DNA of 24,772 bases. It comes from Anaerolineae bacterium. Its GTDB lineage: Bacteria; Chloroflexota; Anaerolineae; B4-G1. A program made the translations under genes and the position numbers. Positions 7,796-15,351 of the stretch are shown here, in pieces (position 1 is the stretch's first letter; every line of letters begins with the position of its first letter). The stretch is from the NCBI GenBank assembly GCA_030620125.1, contig JAUXFI010000003.1, forward strand, positions 1-24,772, in the 5' to 3' direction. The notes beneath the pieces were generated by a model that saw only the letters and a program-made list of their open reading frames with translations, was not told where the DNA came from and searched no databases.

Positions 7796-8776
7796 TCAGT
7801 AGTGAATGTTGACCGCCGTCCCCACTTCGGCCCAGTTGAAGAGCCATTCTGCCTCCGGCGTGGGAAGGTTGATGCAGCCGTGGCTCATCGGGTGGCCAAA
7901 GTTGTTGTGCCAGTAGGTGCCGTGCAGGCCATAGCCCCGGTAAAAGTACATCGTGTAGGGCACGTCGGGCAGGTAGTAGTCGGGGCCGCTCATGTCGTCG
8001 TAGCGCAGTTTGATATAGATGCGGTACTGGCCGGCGGGCGTGGGTGTGCGCGACAACCCCGTGGAGACAGGTATCGTGCGCACCGGCTCCTGCCCCACGT
8101 AGGCGGTGAGGGCCTGGTGTGTCAGGTCCACGTCTATCCAACGCACGTTGCCTCGAATGGATAGGGGGGCCAGCGTCAAGGTTGGCAGGGGCGACGGCGC
8201 GGTGGAGGTGACAGGGCGTGATGTGACCGTGGGCGTGAGGGTGGACGCGGGAGTGTGAGTGGGAGTGTGGGTGGGAGTGTAGGTAGGCGTGTAGGTGGGA
8301 ATGTGGGTAGGCGTGTGATTGGCGGTAACGACGGCAGTCGGGGGGACAGTGGGGGCCAGCGCGGCCAACGCGGGTATGTCTGCCGGCAATGACCAGGCCA
8401 GTACCCAGCCGATGAGGACGATCAGCAAGCCGAGGGCGACGGCGGCAACGGCGTGGCTCCACCGGCGGCGGGGCGACGGTGCAGCAGACACGGACGGAGA
8501 CGGCGATTCTTGGGGCACGGGTGAGGTCACACGCTGGCGAGCCCAGCGCAGCGCGGCGTGAGCGCGGGGGTTGTGAGGATCGCAAGCCAGCACGCGGGAG
8601 ATGTAAGCCAGACTGGCGCGGGGGTTGTCGCTCAACCACGCCAGCCCCAGCAGGGCAGTCACGTTGGCAGGATCGAACATCAGCACGGCGCGAAACTTGC
8701 GCCGCGCTTTGGCTTTCTCACCAGCGCGGGTGGCTGCCTGGCCATCCCGTAGTAGTGCGGCGATACGGTCTCCCAT
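7796..8776 (-). CDS. Membrane-anchored L,D-transpeptidase (YkuD)
   Basis: A 326-residue wall enzyme. Residues 1-80 are helical and TPR-like in the cytoplasm. A transmembrane segment (about 104-125) leads to a Thr/Pro/His-rich stalk (about 150-180), and the YkuD domain fills about 205-326. The catalytic motif is intact, with HGTYWHNNFG followed by SHGCINL (H299, C301). The family forms 3-3 peptidoglycan cross-links or attaches proteins to tetrapeptide stems. The ATG at 8776 is chosen because GAGAGG lies just upstream; the TTG at 8818 lies in an inverted repeat. It is the last gene of the three-gene minus-strand wall operon, 62 bp after the glycosidase/M23 gene. Confidence 0.92.
   Translation of the reverse strand: MGDRIAALLRDGQAATRAGEKAKARRKFRAVLMFDPANVTALLGLAWLSDNPRASLAYISRVLACDPHNPRAHAALRWARQRVTSPVPQESPSPSVSAAPSPRRRWSHAVAAVALGLLIVLIGWVLAWSLPADIPALAALAPTVPPTAVVTANHTPTHIPTYTPTYTPTHTPTHTPASTLTPTVTSRPVTSTAPSPLPTLTLAPLSIRGNVRWIDVDLTHQALTAYVGQEPVRTIPVSTGLSRTPTPAGQYRIYIKLRYDDMSGPDYYLPDVPYTMYFYRGYGLHGTYWHNNFGHPMSHGCINLPTPEAEWLFNWAEVGTAVNIHY
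8250..8318 (-). repeat. Degenerate Thr-Pro codon repeat in the L,D-transpeptidase stalk
   Basis: Short near-repeats of about 12 bp encode successive TPTH/TPTY units. They lengthen the extracellular stalk between membrane and enzyme domain. Copy number is likely variable between relatives. This is a coding repeat, not a CRISPR array. Confidence 0.75.
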
Positions 8777-8793
8777 CGCGCCTCTCGTGGGTA

Positions 8794-8825
8794 TTGGTAG
8801 ATTGGGGCCAGAGACCAATCTACCA
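8794..8825. repeat. Inverted repeat TGGTAGATTGG / CCAATCTACCA
   Basis: An exact 11-bp inverted repeat (8795-8805 and 8815-8825) with a 9-nt loop lies in the gap between the glycosidase/M23 gene and the L,D-transpeptidase gene. No T tract follows. The same 12-mer TTGGTAGATTGG recurs at 10861-10872, and related sequences occur at 23797-23864, so this appears to be a dispersed repeat. Confidence 0.75.
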
Positions 8826-8838
8826 GTTTCTCAGTTTA

Positions 8839-10845
8839 TCAGAACTCTCCCAACCGCTCCGCCAGTTGCTCCGGCGTGTCCGCCACCAGGGGGGCGTAGA
8901 CGACGCCGGGGTAGTAGGTCTCGAAGAAGGCGCGCAAATCGCCGCCCCAGGCAGCCGGGTTGACGGCGACAACGCGGCGAAGGTCCAGGTCGCCGATGCC
9001 GGCATCGTCGGCGCTGCCGCCGATGGTAAGGCGATGCGTATCCCAAACCCCCTCGACGACGGCATTAGCCCAGGCCGCATTGGTCCCCGGCGGCAACAGC
9101 ACGTAGGTGCGGGCATAAGCAGTGCGGGGCTTGCCTCTGGGCGGCGCGGGTTGCGGAGGAGTCTGGGCCGGCATCTCCGGCAGGCCATCCAGTGCGGCCC
9201 CCAGCGTTTCGGGGCTCTCCGCCGTCACGGGCACGTAGATGGCGCCGGGGTAGTAGGTCTCGAAGAAGGCGCGCAGGTCGCCGCCCCAGACGGCCGGGTT
9301 GACGGCGACGACGCGGCGGAGGTCCAGGTCACCGATGCCGGCGTCGTCGGCGCTGCCACCGATGGTGAAGCGATGTGTATCCCAGGTCGCACCCACCACC
9401 GCCTGCGCCCAGGCCGCACCGGCCCCCGGCGGGAGGAGCACGTAGGTGCGCGAGTAAGGTGTACGGGGCTGTCCCCGTGGCGACGGTGGCGGGTCGAGGT
9501 AGGGGCGCGGGTTGAGGTAGTTGGCGTTGGCGGGCAATTTCATCCCCTCGATCTTGAGAGAAAGATGCAGGTGCGGGCCGCTGGTTGCGCCCGTTACGCC
9601 GGCGGTGCCGATCACCTGTCCGGTCTGCAGCACCTGCCCCTCCTCCACCGGCACGTGGGTCATGTGGGCGTAGAGCAACGTCACCTGCCCCACACCCTCC
9701 ACCTGGCTGTTGACGTAGACGTGGTGACCGTAGCCGGTCTCGACCATTTTCTTGCGAGTGACGACGCCGCCCAGGCAGGCGCGGATCGGGGAGCTGGCCG
9801 GATCGTCGTGTTTGACCTGCAGGTCTGCCCCGTTGTGCCCGCCGTGCAGGGAGTGAGCGTAGGAAGTGTCGTAATAGTGCTGGTGGTTCTCGCCGTAGAA
9901 CTGGGTGTAGTGGCGGAACTCGGTGGGCCAGGTGAAGCGCATCGCGGTGGGGCCGGGCATACGGGAGCGCGCCGCGACCCGACCGACGACCGAGCGGGGC
10001 TGACCGTCGGCGTCCATCCAGACCTGCGAACCGTATGCGGGATCGGGCGAGCGCAGGATGAATCCGTAGGCAGCCTGGAGGCGCGGCCAGAACGCCTGGT
10101 ACCAGGACCAGTCGTAGCGGCACTCGTCGTACTGGGCGCAGGTGAAGTAGAACTCGGCGTACTGGTCGCCCTTGACACTGCTGTTGGTGTTGGGGTTGAC
10201 GTTGACGAACTCGGAGATGACCAGCGGGACTGTCGGGAAGGCCTCCAGGTATTGGTGGAGGAAGCGCATGCCGCCGTCGAAGGCGCGCAACCCCTCCGCG
10301 CTATCCCAGTAGACGTGGCAACAGACAAAGTCGGCCTCCTGCACCGGTTCAGCGCAGGCTCCCAGAAAGTCGCCCTGGGAGACGGCGGGGGTTGTCCCTG
10401 GCTGTCGAGGAGGCGGCGGGGTGAGGCCGGGGAAGCCTGCCCGCACCTGTGGGCCAAAGGTCGTCTTGAGTTTTTCCGCGACGGCGACGAACCAGTCTCC
10501 GAAGGCGGCGGGGCTGTTCCAGGAGACGCCGTATCCGCGCCCAGGCAGGTTCGGCTCGCCGTGCACCTCAAAGTCGTGCGCGTCGGCCCGCACGAACGCT
10601 TCTATCGCCGGGGCAAAGTAGTCTACAAACTCCTGTGGAGAGGTGGGGTGTTCGCCCGGCTCGGGGCTGAGGAGTTGGACCAGAAAGGTCTGAACTCCAA
10701 TGTCCCGGTAGGCAGACAGGTCGGAGGCCGGGTTGACGATGGCTCGCAATTTGAGCGCCTCCAGTCCTGCCTGGCGGATGACGTCGAGGTCGGATGGGGT
10801 AGCAGCGCCACCCCCGACCAGCACTCCGGCTTTAGCGAATGTCAT
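8839..10845 (-). CDS. Glycosidase-like / M23 peptidase fusion with tandem C-terminal repeats
   Basis: This 668-residue protein has three parts. Residues 1-300 look like a TIM-barrel glycoside hydrolase, with a candidate acid/base E97 (HGEPNLPG) and a candidate nucleophile E212 (VISEFVNV). Residues about 325-445 are an M23/LytM peptidase with H337-D341 (HNGAD), H394 (YAHM) and H425-H427 (PHLHL), the normal zinc and catalytic set. Residues 461-541 and 574-654 are two copies, about 84% identical by eye, of an unrecognised domain with the core GGSADDAGIGDLDLRRVVAV. No signal peptide is visible. The start ATG at 10845 follows GGGAGGTG. It lies between an amidase and an L,D-transpeptidase, so peptidoglycan is the likely substrate. 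The glycosidase assignment is by motif only. Confidence 0.88.
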   Translation of the reverse strand: MTFAKAGVLVGGGAATPSDLDVIRQAGLEALKLRAIVNPASDLSAYRDIGVQTFLVQLLSPEPGEHPTSPQEFVDYFAPAIEAFVRADAHDFEVHGEPNLPGRGYGVSWNSPAAFGDWFVAVAEKLKTTFGPQVRAGFPGLTPPPPRQPGTTPAVSQGDFLGACAEPVQEADFVCCHVYWDSAEGLRAFDGGMRFLHQYLEAFPTVPLVISEFVNVNPNTNSSVKGDQYAEFYFTCAQYDECRYDWSWYQAFWPRLQAAYGFILRSPDPAYGSQVWMDADGQPRSVVGRVAARSRMPGPTAMRFTWPTEFRHYTQFYGENHQHYYDTSYAHSLHGGHNGADLQVKHDDPASSPIRACLGGVVTRKKMVETGYGHHVYVNSQVEGVGQVTLLYAHMTHVPVEEGQVLQTGQVIGTAGVTGATSGPHLHLSLKIEGMKLPANANYLNPRPYLDPPPSPRGQPRTPYSRTYVLLPPGAGAAWAQAVVGATWDTHRFTIGGSADDAGIGDLDLRRVVAVNPAVWGGDLRAFFETYYPGAIYVPVTAESPETLGAALDGLPEMPAQTPPQPAPPRGKPRTAYARTYVLLPPGTNAAWANAVVEGVWDTHRLTIGGSADDAGIGDLDLRRVVAVNPAAWGGDLRAFFETYYPGVVYAPLVADTPEQLAERLGEF
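8884..9126 (-). repeat. Tandem domain repeat, copy 2
   Basis: This 243-bp block encodes residues 574-654 of the glycosidase/M23 protein. It repeats the block at 9223-9465 with an offset of 339 bp, and DNA and protein similarity are both high, pointing to a fairly recent internal duplication. Confidence 0.85.
9223..9465 (-). repeat. Tandem domain repeat, copy 1
   Basis: This 243-bp block encodes residues 461-541 of the glycosidase/M23 protein. It is separated from copy 2 by a Pro-rich linker. Both copies share the WDTHR, GGSADDAGIGDLDLRR and WGGDLRAFFETYYPG motifs. Confidence 0.85.
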
Positions 10846-10860
10846 CGTGCACCTCCCACA

Positions 10861-10872
10861 TTGGTAGATTGG
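10861..10872. repeat. Single copy of the TTGGTAGATTGG repeat
   Basis: This exact copy of the 12-mer found at 8794-8805 lies in the 30-bp gap between the amidase stop and the glycosidase/M23 ribosome binding site. No inverted partner is nearby. Confidence 0.6.
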
Positions 10873-10875
10873 GTG

Positions 10876-11721
10876 TCAGGGCATTTCGCCCTCAATGAAG
10901 CAGACGATGCCGTCCGCGATGCCCTGGGCCACCAGATCGGCTCGTTGAGTAAGTATCTGGCGGTCGGCAAACATAAAGCCAGCCTCAATGATGGCAGCCG
11001 GTGTGTGGCTGTTGACCTCGTAGAACGTGTGGTAGCGCGTCATATCGAAAGTGATGCTGTTGGAGTGAAAATACATCCCCGTGCGGGCGGCGTAACACTG
11101 CGCCAGGCAAGTGACCAACTGTTCCTCTTCTTCCGGCACCAGGCTATCCTCGACGCTGGCAACTTTGAACCCACTGGCCGGTGGGGTAGCGTTGGGGTAG
11201 GCTTTGCAGGAATCGGCGTGTATGGAGACGAGCGCATCGGCCTGGTAGCCTGTCAGGCGCGGATCGAACTCTTCCAGCAGGTCGGCCTGGTAGCCGAGCG
11301 CCTGCAGAACGTGGACGACGCGCTGGGCAATGTCGAGGTTGATCTCGACCTCGGTCAGGCCATCGTCACATATTGCGCCCACATCATTTCCCCAGTGACC
11401 GACGACGATGCCAATGTGTGGAACGGCGGCGGGTGGCGACTCATCAGCAAGCGGAGTGGCGGGTGGAGTGACGGATGGTGACGGATCGGCGGGTGGAGTG
11501 GTGGACAGTAGCGGGTTGGAGGATGGGACGGTGGATGAGACGGGAGGCAGTGTGGCCTCCGGCGCGACCCCGGCAGGCAGCCTCGGCCACCACAGGCCAT
11601 AGACCATCGCTCCGACGGCGGCTAGGCAGGAGACGACGACGATCAGGCGCGAAGTATTGGGAACAATGTCCTCGGCCTCTTCATAAGAACTCGATATGCG
11701 GCTGCCTGTATGGCGTGTCAC
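10876..11721 (-). CDS. Membrane-anchored N-acetylmuramoyl-L-alanine amidase (Amidase_3)
   Basis: A 281-residue wall hydrolase. It has a short cytoplasmic N-terminus, a membrane segment (about 24-45), a Pro/Ser/Thr-rich stalk (about 50-100) and an Amidase_3 domain (about 102-281). The zinc-site pattern is visible: H109 (VVGHWG), E124 (GLTEVEIN), H168 (VSIHAD) and the catalytic E246 (IIEAGF). The enzyme cleaves between N-acetylmuramic acid and L-alanine. The GTG start at 11721 is preferred because GAGGAG sits 6 bp upstream; the in-frame TTG at 11769 lies within the predicted -35 box. It is the first gene of the three-gene wall operon. Confidence 0.92.
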   Translation of the reverse strand: MTRHTGSRISSSYEEAEDIVPNTSRLIVVVSCLAAVGAMVYGLWWPRLPAGVAPEATLPPVSSTVPSSNPLLSTTPPADPSPSVTPPATPLADESPPAAVPHIGIVVGHWGNDVGAICDDGLTEVEINLDIAQRVVHVLQALGYQADLLEEFDPRLTGYQADALVSIHADSCKAYPNATPPASGFKVASVEDSLVPEEEEQLVTCLAQCYAARTGMYFHSNSITFDMTRYHTFYEVNSHTPAAIIEAGFMFADRQILTQRADLVAQGIADGIVCFIEGEMP

Positions 11722-11740
11722 TGCTTTCTCCTCTGCATCT

Positions 11741-11769
11741 ATCTTACCCTGGAATGGAGAGGAAGTCAA
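11741..11769 (-). promoter_or_regulatory. Promoter for the wall-enzyme operon
   Basis: On the minus strand, -35 TTGACT (complement of 11764-11769) and -10 TAAGAT (complement of 11741-11746) are separated by 17 bp. Transcription would begin only about 15-20 nt before the amidase GTG. Confidence 0.55.
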
Positions 11770-11808
11770 TTGCCTGATCCGGCGATTCTACTTTCGACGT
11801 TCCGCAAC

Positions 11809-11837
11809 TTGTCAGACGTGAGCGCATCGTGTAGAAT
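11809..11837 (+). promoter_or_regulatory. Promoter for xpt-guaA
   Basis: -35 TTGTCA (11809-11814) and -10 TAGAAT (11832-11837) are each one base from consensus and have an ideal 17-bp spacer. The predicted start near 11844 leaves a leader of about 20 nt, too short for a purine riboswitch. Confidence 0.75.
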
Positions 11838-11864
11838 GATACAAATTATCAGAAGGAGGGTGCA

Positions 11865-12434
11865 GTGGAAGAACTCAAACGACGTATTCTAGCCGAAGGC
11901 CAAAATCTAGGCCGGAACATTCTCAAGGTGGATAGTTTCATCAACCACCAGATTGATACGCAGTTGATGTTCAAAGTCGGGCGGGAGTTGGCCCGTCCTT
12001 TTACTGACGCTGGCGTGACCAAGGTCATCACGGCGGAGATTTCCGGCATCGCTCCGGCGCTGGCGACGGCGCACGCGCTGAACGTGCCGGTCGTCTACGC
12101 CCGCAAGATCAGGCCGATCACGATGACGGGGCTGGTCTTTGTCGAAATCGCGCGCTCGCGCACGAAGGCGAGCGACGTGTTCCTGATGGTTTCGTCAGAG
12201 TTTCTGGAGCCGAGCGACCGGGTGCTGGTGGTGGATGACTTTCTGGCCTCGGGAGCGACGATTGCGGCGCTGGCGCGGATGGTAGAGCACGCTCATGCGA
12301 CGTTGGTCGGCATCGCTGCGCCCATCGAGAAGGGGTTCGAGGGCGGGCGAGAGGAGTTGGCCTGTTTTGGCGTGCCCGTCGTCTCGCTTGCCAACATCAC
12401 GGACATGAGCGATGGTAAGATTGTGGTCGAGTGA
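11865..12434 (+). CDS. xpt: Xanthine phosphoribosyltransferase
   Basis: Salvage enzyme that converts xanthine and PRPP to XMP in the cytoplasm. The 189-residue protein matches the Xpt family from end to end: [14 protein letters not shown] near residue 18, EISGIAPA at 58-65, PVVYARK at 75-81, and the PRPP-binding loop [11 protein letters not shown] at 122-132. Length is normal. The GTG start at 11865 follows AGAAGGAGGG with five bases between GGAGG and the start codon. It ends 2 bp before the guaA ATG. XMP made by Xpt is the direct substrate of GuaA, so the pair makes a compact xanthine-to-GMP route. A related purine phosphoribosyltransferase specificity cannot be excluded from sequence alone. 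Confidence 0.93.
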   Translation: MEELKRRILAEGQNLGRNILKVDSFINHQIDTQLMFKVGRELARPFTDAGVTKVITAEISGIAPALATAHALNVPVVYARKIRPITMTGLVFVEIARSRTKASDVFLMVSSEFLEPSDRVLVVDDFLASGATIAALARMVEHAHATLVGIAAPIEKGFEGGREELACFGVPVVSLANITDMSDGKIVVE

Positions 12435-12436
12435 CG

Positions 12437-13987
12437 ATGGGTAATACCCTCGCCATCCTCGACTTTGGCTCGCAGTACACGCAACTGATTGCCCGGCGCG
12501 TACGTGAAGCGCGCGTCTACTGCGAACTCTTTCCCTGGGATACCCCGCCTGAGGAAGTGTTGGAATTGAAACCACGCGGCTTTGTCCTCTCGGGCGGTCC
12601 CGCCAGCGTCTACGCGCCGGGCGCGCCCCGGTTGCCGGACTATGTGCTGGCACAAGGCGTGCCGGTGCTGGGCATCTGCTACGGGATGCAACTTTTGGCG
12701 CGTCGCCTGGGTGGTCGGGTGGAGCCAGCCACCAAGCGAGAATATGGGCCGGCAGAGGTAGAATTGGTCGGCCCGGATAATCCCCTGTTCAGCAATCTCC
12801 AATCTCCAATCTCCAATCTCAAAGTTTGGATGTCCCACGGTGACCACATCGAGGCCGTCCCGCCAGGATTCGATGTGTTGGCCCGCAGCGCCAACTCTCC
12901 CGTGGCGGCGATGGGCGACCTGGCGCGGGGGTTCTACGGCCTCCAGTTCCACCCCGAAGTCGTGCATACGGACCTGGGACAGGAGATCCTGCGCCGCTTC
13001 GCCGTCGAGGTCTGTGACTGTACGCCCGATTGGACCCCGGCGGCCTTGATTGAGCAGGCAGTGGCGGCGATCCGCGCTCAGGTGGGGACGGATCGGATCG
13101 TGTGCGGGCTCAGCGGCGGGGTCGACTCCGCAGTGGCGGCGACGCTGGTACACCGTGCCGTGGGTGATCAACTAACTTGCGTATTTGTCAACACGGGGAT
13201 GTTGCGGCGGGGTGAGCCGGAGCAGGTGGTACGCACGTTTCGCGACAGGGGGTTGCGGTTGTCGCCGGTGGACGCGACCGAAGAGTTCTTGGGCGCGCTG
13301 GTCGGCGTGACGGATCCAGAGGTCAAGCGGAAGGTGATTGGGGAGAAATTCATCCGGGTGTTTGAGCGAGAAGCGAGCAGGGGAAGAGAAGCGCGTTTCT
13401 TGGCCCAGGGCACGCTTTACCCCGATGTGATCGAGAGTCGTGGGCCTGAGCGACGGACAGCGGCACGCATCAAGACGCACCACAACGTGGGCGGGCTGCC
13501 GGATGACATGCTGTTCGAGTTGGTCGAGCCGTTGCGTTACCTCTTCAAGGATGAGGCGCGAGCAGTCGGGGAGGCGCTGGGCCTGCCGGACGAGATTGTG
13601 TGGCGGCAGCCCTTCCCTGGGCCAGGTCTGGCGGTGCGCATACTTGGCGAGGTCACCTGGGAGCGGCTGGAGACGCTACGCGCGGCGGACGCCATTCTAT
13701 TGGAGGAATTGGGCACAGCGGGCCTGCTGCGCGTAGCGACGCAACAGGCATTCGCCGTCCTGCTGCCGGTGCTGAGCGTGGGCGTGATGGGGGACGAGCG
13801 GACGTATCATCACGTGATCGCCATCCGCGCTGTCACGACCGAGGATTTTATGACCGCCGATTGGGCGCGACTGGATCACGAACTGCTGGCCCGTATCAGC
13901 AACCGCATCGTCAACGAGGTGCCAGGCGTCAACCGGGTGATGTACGACATCACCTCCAAGCCCCCGGCGACGATTGAGTGGGAGTAG
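12437..13987 (+). CDS. guaA: GMP synthase (glutamine-hydrolysing)
   Basis: Converts XMP, ATP and glutamine to GMP. The 516-residue protein has an N-terminal class I glutamine amidotransferase domain with C81 (GICYGMQ), H172 and E174 (QFHPEV). An ATP pyrophosphatase domain carries the P-loop SGGVDS (226-231), and the C-terminal dimerisation domain ends in the family signature [13 protein letters not shown]. The ATG at 12437 is chosen; a GTG at 12431 overlaps the xpt stop. An odd point is four exact tandem copies of CAATCTC at 12793-12820. They encode a short [10 protein letters not shown] stretch in the amidotransferase domain, between an LVGPDNPLF segment and WMSHGD. The reading frame is intact and all catalytic motifs are present. 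Confidence 0.97.
   Translation: MGNTLAILDFGSQYTQLIARRVREARVYCELFPWDTPPEEVLELKPRGFVLSGGPASVYAPGAPRLPDYVLAQGVPVLGICYGMQLLARRLGGRVEPATKREYGPAEVELVGPDNPLFSNLQSPISNLKVWMSHGDHIEAVPPGFDVLARSANSPVAAMGDLARGFYGLQFHPEVVHTDLGQEILRRFAVEVCDCTPDWTPAALIEQAVAAIRAQVGTDRIVCGLSGGVDSAVAATLVHRAVGDQLTCVFVNTGMLRRGEPEQVVRTFRDRGLRLSPVDATEEFLGALVGVTDPEVKRKVIGEKFIRVFEREASRGREARFLAQGTLYPDVIESRGPERRTAARIKTHHNVGGLPDDMLFELVEPLRYLFKDEARAVGEALGLPDEIVWRQPFPGPGLAVRILGEVTWERLETLRAADAILLEELGTAGLLRVATQQAFAVLLPVLSVGVMGDERTYHHVIAIRAVTTEDFMTADWARLDHELLARISNRIVNEVPGVNRVMYDITSKPPATIEWE
12793..12820 (+). repeat. Four tandem copies of the heptamer CAATCTC inside guaA
   Basis: Four perfect back-to-back copies of a 7-bp unit lie within the coding sequence. 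Because 7 is not a multiple of 3, each copy is read in a different frame, and gain or loss of one unit would shift the frame. The unit shares CAATCT with the intergenic repeat family seen near 8815 and 23847. Confidence 0.95.
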
Positions 13988-14028
13988 ACACCATCTGGTG
14001 TCCAATATCAAACGAGGGAGGCTGCGTG

Positions 14029-14997
14029 ATGGACCTGGGTTACGTCCTTCGCCGCGCGTGGGAGATCACCTGGCGGCACAAGGTGCTGTGGCTCTTTGGT
14101 TTTCTGGTGGCCCTAAGTAGCGGCGCTCCAACACGGAGTAACGTCAACTACAATAGCACTACTAGCGAGCTGCCGCCGGAGATGCAGCACGCTATCTACG
14201 AGTTCGTCACCAGCCCTTACTTTGTCGTCGCTATCGTCGCGCTGGTGCTCGTGAGTATCGTTGTAGGTCTCGTCCTGGCATTCGTGGGCGCGTTGGGGTG
14301 CGCTGCATTGGTGGATCAGGTACGTGTGGCCGAGGAGAGTGGCACGCCGTCGGCCCGCGCTGGCTTTCTGGCCGGCTGGCAACACACGTGGCCTGTGTTT
14401 TTGATCCGCTTCCTGCTGCGGTTGCCGGTGGGGTTGCTCGCCCTGGCCGGCGCCGTGCCGGTTCTCGTCGGGGCGTTCTCAATGGTGCAAAGTTTGCGGC
14501 CAGGAGACTCGCCTCCTCCTAATATCTTGCTCATCCTCGGTTCAACTTTCGCCTGCTTGCTTCCTGCCGTGTGCCTGGCCCTGCTGCTCGCAATCCCGCT
14601 GGGCGTGTTGGAGCAGCTCTCCATCCGTGCCTGTGTGTTGGAGCGACGCTCGCTGGGGGAGAGTTTCAAGCGCGGCTGGAGCGTGCTAAAGGATAACCTG
14701 GGTTCCATCGCGCTCCTTTGGCTCGTCCTGCTGGGCATTGGCATCGGCGTCGCGCTGGTGATCGGGCTACCGCTGGCGCTGTGTATGCTCGCCATTCTCA
14801 TGCCCCTCCTTATGGTCGTGGTATTCTCGCCCATCCTGTTCGTCGTGCTGGGGTTCGTAGTGGGCATCGTCGCCTGGCTGCTTGGTGCGGCCTTGAGAAG
14901 CGTGGTAGAGACCTTTACCTCCGCCACGTGGACGCTGGCCTACCGCGAGTTGACCGGGTTGGGACTGACCGGGGAAGATGTGGCGCGGGCTGTGTGA
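14029..14997 (+). CDS. Polytopic membrane protein of unknown function
   Basis: This 322-residue protein is strongly hydrophobic, with about six membrane stretches by eye: near 22-36, 63-95, 120-150, 163-195, 225-255 and 257-290. The N-terminus (YVLRRAWEITWRHKVLWLFGFL) resembles those of uncharacterised bacterial membrane proteins of the DUF4013 or glycerophosphodiesterase-membrane-domain type. I cannot assign it with certainty. No catalytic motif is visible. The ATG at 14029 follows GAGGGAGG at 14014-14021; a GTG lies immediately before it. It sits 41 bp after guaA and probably shares its transcript, but a purine-transport role is not supported by any motif. Confidence 0.85.
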   Translation: MDLGYVLRRAWEITWRHKVLWLFGFLVALSSGAPTRSNVNYNSTTSELPPEMQHAIYEFVTSPYFVVAIVALVLVSIVVGLVLAFVGALGCAALVDQVRVAEESGTPSARAGFLAGWQHTWPVFLIRFLLRLPVGLLALAGAVPVLVGAFSMVQSLRPGDSPPPNILLILGSTFACLLPAVCLALLLAIPLGVLEQLSIRACVLERRSLGESFKRGWSVLKDNLGSIALLWLVLLGIGIGVALVIGLPLALCMLAILMPLLMVVVFSPILFVVLGFVVGIVAWLLGAALRSVVETFTSATWTLAYRELTGLGLTGEDVARAV

Positions 14998-15004
14998 CTC
15001 CCAG

Positions 15005-15033
15005 TTGCACCGGCGCCAGAGTGACGGTATAAT
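15005..15033 (+). promoter_or_regulatory. Promoter upstream of the 86-residue gene
   Basis: A perfect -10 TATAAT (15028-15033) follows -35 TTGCAC (15005-15010) after 17 bp. The predicted start is near 15040, about 25 nt before the ATG. Confidence 0.6.
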
Positions 15034-15065
15034 GTCAGGAGTGAGCGATTGATGGGGGTGAGGTG

Positions 15066-15326
15066 ATGTCCACAGTACAAACTACTTCTCGCGCGACGGC
15101 TACGTCAAGTGTGCCTGAATTGGAGGCGCTCATCCGGCACGTGGTGCGGGAGGAAGTGGTACGCGCGCTTGAGGCATGGGAGTTCTACAAAGAGCCGACC
15201 ATCATCGAACTAGAGTCGCCGATTGACGAGGCCTTGACCGAGTTGCTGCAGATGAAGGAGGCAGGGACGCTGCGGCTCTTGACGCACGCGGAGGTCTGGG
15301 ATGCCGATGACGATCTACCTACCTGA
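15066..15326 (+). CDS. Small acidic protein of unknown function
   Basis: This 86-residue soluble protein has a Thr/Ser-rich N-terminus, a helix at about 17-45 (PELEALIRHVVREEVVRALEAW) and an acidic C-terminal tail (DADDDLPT). The middle (EPTIIELESPIDEALTELLQMKEAG) also looks helical. The general form recalls small dimeric antitoxins or adaptor proteins, but no toxin gene follows and I recognise no family. The start ATG at 15066 is preceded by GGGGGTGAGGTG; a GTG lies immediately upstream at 15063. Its own promoter and the 25-bp gap to the next gene suggest it is the first gene of a two-gene operon with the PP2C-like membrane protein. Confidence 0.7.
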   Translation: MSTVQTTSRATATSSVPELEALIRHVVREEVVRALEAWEFYKEPTIIELESPIDEALTELLQMKEAGTLRLLTHAEVWDADDDLPT

Positions 15327-15351
15327 GTGCACGTCCCTCTTTTGAAGTGAG

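Noticed and set aside
8250..8318. Possible CRISPR or satellite array
   Set aside because: The units are short, degenerate, lack spacers and encode Thr-Pro stalk residues in frame.
8777..8818. Upstream TTG start for the L,D-transpeptidase
   Set aside because: The added residues fall in the intergenic inverted repeat and have no ribosome binding site; the ATG at 8776 has GAGAGG.
8479..11481. Open frame of 1000 residues on the plus strand across the wall operon
   Set aside because: It is antisense to three genes with intact catalytic motifs, has low-complexity composition and no recognisable domain. It reflects the GC-rich codon pattern of the minus-strand genes.
11838..11864. Purine riboswitch ahead of xpt
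   Set aside because: The predicted leader is about 20 nt, far shorter than a purine aptamer, and no conserved core is visible.
15066..15326. Antitoxin of a toxin-antitoxin pair
   Set aside because: The size and acidic tail fit loosely, but the next gene is a 722-residue membrane protein and no toxin-like gene is adjacent.
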